Shown one piece after another: positions 58,045-62,738 of a stretch of 62,738 nucleotides of DNA. How positions within the stretch are numbered: the first letter of the stretch is position 1; each line of letters starts with the position of its first letter. A program made the translations under genes and the position numbers. This DNA comes from Paraburkholderia sp. SG-MS1 (lineage in GTDB: Bacteria > Pseudomonadota > Gammaproteobacteria > Burkholderiales > Burkholderiaceae): contig NZ_NPIH01000246.1 in NCBI RefSeq assembly GCF_012275575.1, positions 1-62,738 of the forward strand, in the 5' to 3' direction. The notes under the pieces are model-generated. The model saw nothing but the letters and a program-made list of their open reading frames with translations. It searched no databases and was not told the origin of the DNA.

Positions 58045-58425
58045 TTACTGCACCAGCCGCGCTCGCAGGCGCGCGTGCTCCTCTGCCGAAATCGATCCCG
58101 CCGCTTTCAGCCGGTCGAGTTTTTCCAGTTCGTCCGCGGCGCTGAAGCCCACCACCTGACGCAGGTCTTCGCGAGCCTGTTTGGCGCGCGCCTGATCGCG
58201 CTCGGCCATGCCCCGGCCTTGTGTCAACAGATAAGCGAATATGCCGATATAAGGCAGGATGATAAGCAGGATGACCCAGCCGACTTTCCCTAAACCGGAG
58301 ACATCACTGCGGCGGAACAGATCGCCCGATACCGTGATGAGCAACCAGAACCACAGGATAAACATGAAAACGGAAAAGACGTCGGCCAGAAAATTCGGGA
58401 ATGTAAAACCACCGTTAAAAAGCAT
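58045..58425 (-). CDS. PLDc_N/SHOCT-domain membrane protein
   Basis: 126 residues from the ATG at 58425 (GGAGAACAAGAA directly before; the ATG at 58443 lacks this). Two hydrophobic spans form a PLDc_N domain (FMFILWFWLLITVSGDLFRR, VGWVILLIILPYIGIFAYLL). The C-terminal SHOCT motif is ELEKLDRLKAAGSISAEEHA. Such proteins are small inner-membrane proteins of unknown role, sometimes next to phospholipase D genes, as here. Confidence 0.85.
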   Translation of the reverse strand: MLFNGGFTFPNFLADVFSVFMFILWFWLLITVSGDLFRRSDVSGLGKVGWVILLIILPYIGIFAYLLTQGRGMAERDQARAKQAREDLRQVVGFSAADELEKLDRLKAAGSISAEEHARLRARLVQ

Positions 58426-58537
58426 TTCTTGTTCTCCAGTCATTCGAATTACGATTGAAAGGCATAACAGCTATCCACGTATGGTCGCTCGCTATGGACG
58501 GCTTACGCGGTCGGCACAGTAGCGCTGGCAATTTACC

Positions 58538-58705
58538 ATGAGAGCAGGTCAATCGTTCAGGTCTTTCTCGACGAATGGTATGAACTTGCGCGCGTGGTGG
58601 AGACAACAGGTGGAAGCCGCTCGCTGGTCTTTCAGCAGGTATTGCATGGAGATCGAACGCGCGCAGCCGGGAAACATTGCGCCGCACTGGGTCGACGGGG
58701 CGTAA
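58538..58705 (+). CDS. Possible 55-residue protein
   Basis: Reads MRAGQSFRSFSTNGMNLRAW, then WRQQVEAARWSFSRYCMEIE, then RAQPGNIAPHWVDGA. Rich in Trp and Arg, helical-looking; no good ribosome site. It may be a small cytosolic protein. Weak evidence. Confidence 0.35.
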   Translation: MRAGQSFRSFSTNGMNLRAWWRQQVEAARWSFSRYCMEIERAQPGNIAPHWVDGA

Positions 58706-59204
58706 CGATATGCGCGTTTCATCATCGTCCTCCTGTTCTCCCGCTTGATGCCTGCCCGTTTAAGCTTTATAACTTATATCGGTATGCTGACGGGTAATTT
58801 TTCAAAGGCGCGAGTACATTGCGTCGCTGCTGTGAATGCCGATAAGGCTAGTTGCGCTCCCCTCCCCAGATGCTGGCATACTTCCCGACGTTGCGCACCA
58901 CGATTACGCATCGCCCGGCGAGCCGCTATCAATGAACATCTTCGATGTACAGAAGATCGACTGGCATAAGCCTATCTTCGATCCCGTACGTTTTCCTATC
59001 GAACCGGCACTGTCTCAGGCGATCGACGATTCAGCAGCGACAATGTCGGGCACATGCATCGGGAGTCCGAATGCGCTGATGCTGGCTGGGACGACAACGT
59101 CAAAAAAGCGCGCGGCGGCTCGGGCGTTGAATCGGCGGTCGGAATAGCTCACAGCAAACAGGCCGATAGCGCGTAGCCGTTGCACTGAAAGTGCCGGTTC
59201 GCCT
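58706..59204. other. Stretch without a firm gene
   Basis: A 71-codon frame on the plus strand (ATG 58932, start MNIFDVQKIDWHKPIFDPVR) looks partly protein-like but becomes basic and shapeless at its end and has no ribosome site. An 87-codon minus frame overlaps it. Neither is recognisable, so I leave the region uncalled. Confidence 0.35.
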
Positions 59205-60857
59205 CTATCCAGCGTCGTTCTGCAGATACTTATGAACGAACGCAATCGCCATACTGCCCTCCCCCACCGCGGACGCAACGCGTTTAACCGGACTCAGCCG
59301 CACGTCGCCGCAGGCAAACACACCCGGCACACTCGATTCGAGCAAATAGGGATCGCGGCTTCGAGACCAGCGTCCGGCCTTCACGACATCGTCGCCGGTG
59401 AGCACATAGCCGCGCGCATCGCGTGCGATTCCCTCGGGCAACCAATCGGTCTGCGCATCGGCGCCGATGAACACGAACAACCCGCCGCAATCGTGCCGGC
59501 TCACTTCTGCGCTGAGCGCACTGCGCACATCGATCGCCGTCAGATGCGTATCGCCGTACGCGCCGACAACTTCCGCCCGCAATTGCACCTTCACGTTGGA
59601 CTTGCCGCGAAGCTGCTCGACAAGGTAGCGCGACATGCTCTTCTCGAGCGAATCGCCGCGCAGAACAAGCGTCACCATGCGCGCGTGATTGGCGAAATAC
59701 AAAGCAGCCTGGCCAGCCGAGTTGCCCCCGCCGATCAGATAAACGTCGAGCCCGTGCGTGGCGCTCGCTTCGCTGCGTGACGCACCGTAGTAAATGCCTT
59801 TGCCGATGAAACGGTCGAAGCCATCGATCATCAGACGCCGCCACGTCACGCCGGTCGCGAGAATGATCGTCTTCGCGCCAATCACGTCGCCGCCGTCGAG
59901 ATGAACCTGTCGATTGTCGACATCGATTCGAGCCACCGAGCGCGTCACCAGAATCTCGGCGCCGAGGCGCCTCGCCTGCTGCAATGCACGGCTTGCGAGT
60001 TCGTCGCCGGACACGCCGTTCGGAAAACCCAGGTAATTCTCGATACGCGACGATGTCCCGGCCTGCCCGCCCGGCGCTTCGCGCTCCAGCACCACCGTGC
60101 GCAGGCCCTCGGACGCGCCGTATACCGCCGCGGCAAGACCGGCCGGCCCGCCGCCGATGATCATCGTGTCGTATTCGGCAAGGCGGGGCTGCGTTTGCAG
60201 GCCCAGCAACTCCGCCAGCTCGCGTGTCGCGGGCCGGTTCAGCACGGTGCCGTCGACCAGCCGCAGCGCGGGACAGTCCTCTTCTGCCGGAACGAGCCCC
60301 GGCCAGCGCGCCGCCAGCTCGGACGCGTCCACCGCGATCCAGTCGTAGCTGATCTGGTTGCGGGCAAGAAACTGACGCAGCGCCGTGCAGGCGCCGTCCC
60401 AGCGGCTGCCGACCATCGTCACGCGAATCTTGGGCGGTTCGGCGGAAAGGCCCTGCAAACCGCCGATGCGCTCGCGTGCGAGCGCACCCATCTTCAGCGC
60501 AACGTCGGGCGACGCGGCGGCCAGCTGATAGTAGCGCTGTGCGTCCACACGCATCACACGCGAGGGCTCCGCTGCCCGATAGGCGCCCGGAAACGGCGAA
60601 CTCAGCGCGAGCGGCACTTCGCCGAAGAGCGTACCCGGCAAGCGCCAGCCGAGCGTGCGCTCGACGCCGTCGAAGGTCTTGATAACTTCCATCTTGCCCG
60701 CGAGAACGACATACAGCGCGCGCTCGCCGCCTTCATGAACCGCGAACTCACCGGCGCACAGATGGAGATCGGCGGACGTATGCGCGAGATGCGCCAGTTC
60801 GTCGTCATCGAGGGTGGCGAACAGGGGCACAGTGCGGATGTCGTCGATGGTCAGCAT
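59205..60857 (-). CDS. cNMP-binding / glutaredoxin-like / thioredoxin-reductase-like fusion oxidoreductase
   Basis: 550 residues in three parts. Residues about 1-125 form a cyclic-nucleotide-binding barrel (GEFAVHEGGERALYVVLAGK, LPGTLFGEVPLAL). About 140-215 is a glutaredoxin-like domain (RVTMVGSRWDGACTALRQFL) with one Cys where CxxC is expected. About 225-550 is a TrxR-like FAD/NAD(P)H module (MIIGGGPAGLAAAVYGASEG, LIGGGNSAGQAALYF, VFACGDVRLSPVKRVA). At the usual CATC site it reads KGIYYGASRSEA, with no cysteine. So a simple thioredoxin reductase role is unlikely. The start is the ATG at 60857; a TTG lies 12 bases upstream. Confidence 0.88.
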   Translation of the reverse strand: MLTIDDIRTVPLFATLDDDELAHLAHTSADLHLCAGEFAVHEGGERALYVVLAGKMEVIKTFDGVERTLGWRLPGTLFGEVPLALSSPFPGAYRAAEPSRVMRVDAQRYYQLAAASPDVALKMGALARERIGGLQGLSAEPPKIRVTMVGSRWDGACTALRQFLARNQISYDWIAVDASELAARWPGLVPAEEDCPALRLVDGTVLNRPATRELAELLGLQTQPRLAEYDTMIIGGGPAGLAAAVYGASEGLRTVVLEREAPGGQAGTSSRIENYLGFPNGVSGDELASRALQQARRLGAEILVTRSVARIDVDNRQVHLDGGDVIGAKTIILATGVTWRRLMIDGFDRFIGKGIYYGASRSEASATHGLDVYLIGGGNSAGQAALYFANHARMVTLVLRGDSLEKSMSRYLVEQLRGKSNVKVQLRAEVVGAYGDTHLTAIDVRSALSAEVSRHDCGGLFVFIGADAQTDWLPEGIARDARGYVLTGDDVVKAGRWSRSRDPYLLESSVPGVFACGDVRLSPVKRVASAVGEGSMAIAFVHKYLQNDAG

Positions 60858-61045
60858 GGTTTCGTCCAACGGGCAAGTGAAGTGAAGGCCGGACCTGGCG
60901 ATGGGTCCGCAGCGGCCACGACGCAGTAAAGCTTCCCCCCAACCGATACTGCTGAACTAGTTATATGACCGCATACCGCAAGCAACGCCGCGCGGCAAAC
61001 CTTGGCTGATCGCCACACAATCATCGCGACCTTCGCACCAACTCG

Positions 61046-62200
61046 TCAGGATCGCAAAGGAAAGATCAGTTTCGCCGCTGCCAGCCCGAGCGCGCCGCCA
61101 AGGAGCGTCTCCCATGCGCGGGCGGCGAGCAGCGAAATCGAATGCTCACCGCCGATCGCCAACGTCACGATCAGCGTGAAGGCGAATGCGCCGGAGGCGA
61201 TGTCGTAGCGCTCGGGCAGCGCCATCGCGTAGACGATCATCGCGAGCGCGGCGGCAGCCCAGGCCAGCAACGGCGCGTGCTCGACGAGCGGCAAACACAC
61301 GAGACCCAGCGGAACGCCGATCAAGGTGCCGATGATCCGCCGACGCACCCGCGCCGCCGTGCCGCTCGCCGATCCCGCGACGACATAGGTGCACGCGGTG
61401 ATCGCCCACGCCGATTCCTTGAGACCGATCGCCTCGTTCAAGGCCACGACGATCAACGCGCCGCTTGCCGCCTGCAAGCCCATGATCAGTTCGGGCGCGA
61501 GTGCCCAACGGCCCGGCATGTCGACGGGTGACAGCACGGTGGTCGCCGGACGCTCAGCCGGGCCGCTGAGCATGCGCGGAACGATCGATGCGAGCATCGC
61601 GATCAGTGCAGCGACGAAGACCGCCGGCAGGTCCACGGGCGTCAGATGCGCGCCGTAGGCAAGCAATTGCCCGATGTAGACCTGCGAGCCGATTCCCGCC
61701 CCGAGAATGCCGAAACGCTTCAGATAGCCGACGAGGAACGCTCCCGTCACGAGCGTCAGTTCGGGGCCCGCGCTCGCAAGAGCCTGCAGGAGCGGCGCAA
61801 AGCCGATGAACATTGCCGCGCCCAGTGCGGCCGCGGCGCACAGAAGCGTCAGATCCCGGCTGGATTCGGGCCGCGTGAGCCGCGCCTCCGACACGCTTGC
61901 CCACAGCGCGAAACCAGCGGCCAGCGACCCGACGGACATCGCGCCGGGCAGATTGTGCATGATGTCCTGTAACGTCCCGAGCGCGGCGGCAATGCCGTAG
62001 GCGGTGACGAGCCGCAGGCCCTTGATCCGGCGATGCGTACCGGGATCGACCTGTTCCAGCCACGTGACGGCCGATCCGAAGGCCGTGAACTTGCGGCGGG
62101 TATGAGCCGGTTCGGCCCGGACGCAATCGCACGACGTGCCATTCGCGTGGTCGGCGCTGCCCGGTCGTTCGTTATCCTCGGGGATCGATTTTTGATTCAC
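61046..62200 (-). CDS. FUSC-family / aromatic acid exporter-like membrane protein
   Basis: 384 residues. A soluble N-terminal part (about 1-60) is followed by about ten hydrophobic spans in two clusters. These include LRLVTAYGIAAALGTLQDIM, then LPGAMSVGSLAAGFALWASV and RRRIIGTLIGVPLGLVCLPL, the last typical of FUSC proteins (YccS, AaeB). Shorter than most exporters because the large cytosolic loop is reduced. Possibly efflux of aromatic acids. Divergent from nothing close by; promoter unclear. Confidence 0.8.
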   Translation of the reverse strand: MNQKSIPEDNERPGSADHANGTSCDCVRAEPAHTRRKFTAFGSAVTWLEQVDPGTHRRIKGLRLVTAYGIAAALGTLQDIMHNLPGAMSVGSLAAGFALWASVSEARLTRPESSRDLTLLCAAAALGAAMFIGFAPLLQALASAGPELTLVTGAFLVGYLKRFGILGAGIGSQVYIGQLLAYGAHLTPVDLPAVFVAALIAMLASIVPRMLSGPAERPATTVLSPVDMPGRWALAPELIMGLQAASGALIVVALNEAIGLKESAWAITACTYVVAGSASGTAARVRRRIIGTLIGVPLGLVCLPLVEHAPLLAWAAAALAMIVYAMALPERYDIASGAFAFTLIVTLAIGGEHSISLLAARAWETLLGGALGLAAAKLIFPLRS

Positions 62201-62286
62201 AGGCGTGTGCGTCGAATGGAAGTACTCGTGCGGCCAATGTCCGCGTGATACGCGCTTCAGCCGTCAGGCGAAAGCGGCTCGCGAGC

Positions 62287-62490
62287 CTAATGATCCACAG
62301 CCAGCGCTTTCAGGCGGGCCTCGCCCGCGTCTTTCGCGGCGGCGCGCGTTTCGTACGTACCGTCCGATACGAGCGAGCGTTTCACTTCACGGCTCTTGAA
62401 GTCGACCAGCGTAATCACCCACACGTACGCGCCAGTCTGCTCGGCTGTTTGTACGAAAGCCTGCACGTCGCTTGTGTTGTCCGCATTCAT
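62287..62490 (-). CDS. Small conserved-type protein
   Basis: 67 residues with GGAGATCAAG directly before the ATG. Sequence MNADNTSDVQAFVQTAEQTG, then VWVITLVDFKSREVKRSLVS, then ETRAAAKDAGEARLKALAVD. One alpha/beta domain, soluble. Resembles uncharacterised short proteins of Burkholderia relatives. Function unknown. Confidence 0.65.
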   Translation of the reverse strand: MNADNTSDVQAFVQTAEQTGAYVWVITLVDFKSREVKRSLVSDGTYETRAAAKDAGEARLKALAVDH

Positions 62491-62552
62491 CTTGATCTCC
62501 GAAGAGGGTCACGCGAGAACCGATTGCGCCAGCCCCTGTGCCAGCCGGCTAA

Positions 62553-62738
62553 TTATGGGAGCCGACCAATAATCGAACCGATTTCATCTTTGGTGAAGGC
62601 GCGCATTGTCTGCGTGCGGACATTGCCCGCCGAGCCCAATGCCAGACCAAAAGCGGTGAAGCTTTGATCGTCGGCGGCGTCGATGACCGTGACAATGTCA
62701 TATTCACCCAACGTCCAGTAGATCTCTTTCATCTCGCA
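62553..62738 (-). CDS. GYD-domain protein, C-terminal part (runs off the right edge)
   Basis: 61 codons visible on the minus strand: EIYWTLGEYDIVTVIDAADD, then FTAFGLALGSAGNVRTQTMR, then AFTKDEIGSIIGRLP and TAA. The LGEYDIV stretch is the GYD-domain signature. GYD proteins are small and of unknown function. The N-terminus lies outside the window. Confidence 0.8.
   Translation of the reverse strand, partial: CEMKEIYWTLGEYDIVTVIDAADDQSFTAFGLALGSAGNVRTQTMRAFTKDEIGSIIGRLP

Noticed and set aside
58932..59147. 71-codon plus frame MNIFDVQKIDW...
   Set aside because: No ribosome site, competing minus frame, no family resemblance.

Overview
The window looks like chromosomal DNA of a Burkholderiaceae beta-proteobacterium, most likely Paraburkholderia or a close relative. 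This rests on the high GC content and on family content typical of that group: an ESPR-type autotransporter start, a DUF4148 mini-protein, a Burkholderia-type trimeric porin, an RcnB-like periplasmic protein, a phospholipase D lipoprotein pair, and a CREST-type ceramidase-like protein. No database search was possible, so the genus is an inference.

Layout. 1-3.3 kb is an accessory and decaying stretch. It holds the first 125 residues of an autotransporter, degraded pieces of three transposase families (IS3, IS6, IS30), an OXA-2-like class D beta-lactamase with a GTG start and a Tat-like leader, and a small orphan ORF. 3.5-7.5 kb carries a class II UvrA-like ABC ATPase and three small genes on the same strand, headed by a textbook CTGT-N8-ACAG LexA box. 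7.8-9.6 kb has a GNAT acetyltransferase and a zinc alcohol dehydrogenase. 9.9-15 kb is a sugar ABC importer (ATPase, permease, binding protein) with an L-fuconate dehydratase-like enolase. 15.4-18.8 kb holds small proteins, a long perfect hairpin, a D-lactate dehydrogenase and an AspT/YidE-type exporter. 18.8-19.9 kb is a glgX pseudogene.

21.4-32.8 kb is the most coherent unit. Eight minus-strand genes lie close together: HpcH/HpaI aldolase, class I aminotransferase, porin, kynureninase-like PLP enzyme, APC permease, indolepyruvate oxidoreductase alpha and beta, and a metal-dependent cyclase/amidohydrolase. A divergent FCD-GntR regulator flanks them, and related palindromes sit next to both starts. 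I infer an inducible uptake and degradation pathway for an amino-acid-like, probably aromatic, compound that ends in an acyl-CoA.

33-43 kb is mixed housekeeping and envelope content: SDR with divergent AraC, aldo/keto reductase with AraC, OmpA-like and RcnB-like proteins, DUF488, a uracil-DNA glycosylase, and an iron-permease-family protein. 43.4-49.4 kb is a second regulated unit: MFS, GAF, MFS and gamma-glutamyltransferase-like genes facing a GntR/FCD regulator, with inverted repeats at both ends of the spacer. 49.7-57.3 kb groups DUF2252, two phospholipase-D lipoproteins, a ceramidase-like membrane protein and a Tat-exported amidohydrolase, which suggests envelope lipid turnover. 57.3-62.7 kb holds a BamE-like lipoprotein, a PLDc_N/SHOCT membrane protein, a cNMP-domain/thioredoxin-reductase-like fusion without its CxxC, an FUSC-type membrane protein, a small conserved protein, and the end of a GYD-domain gene. 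No rRNA, tRNA or CRISPR array was recognised.
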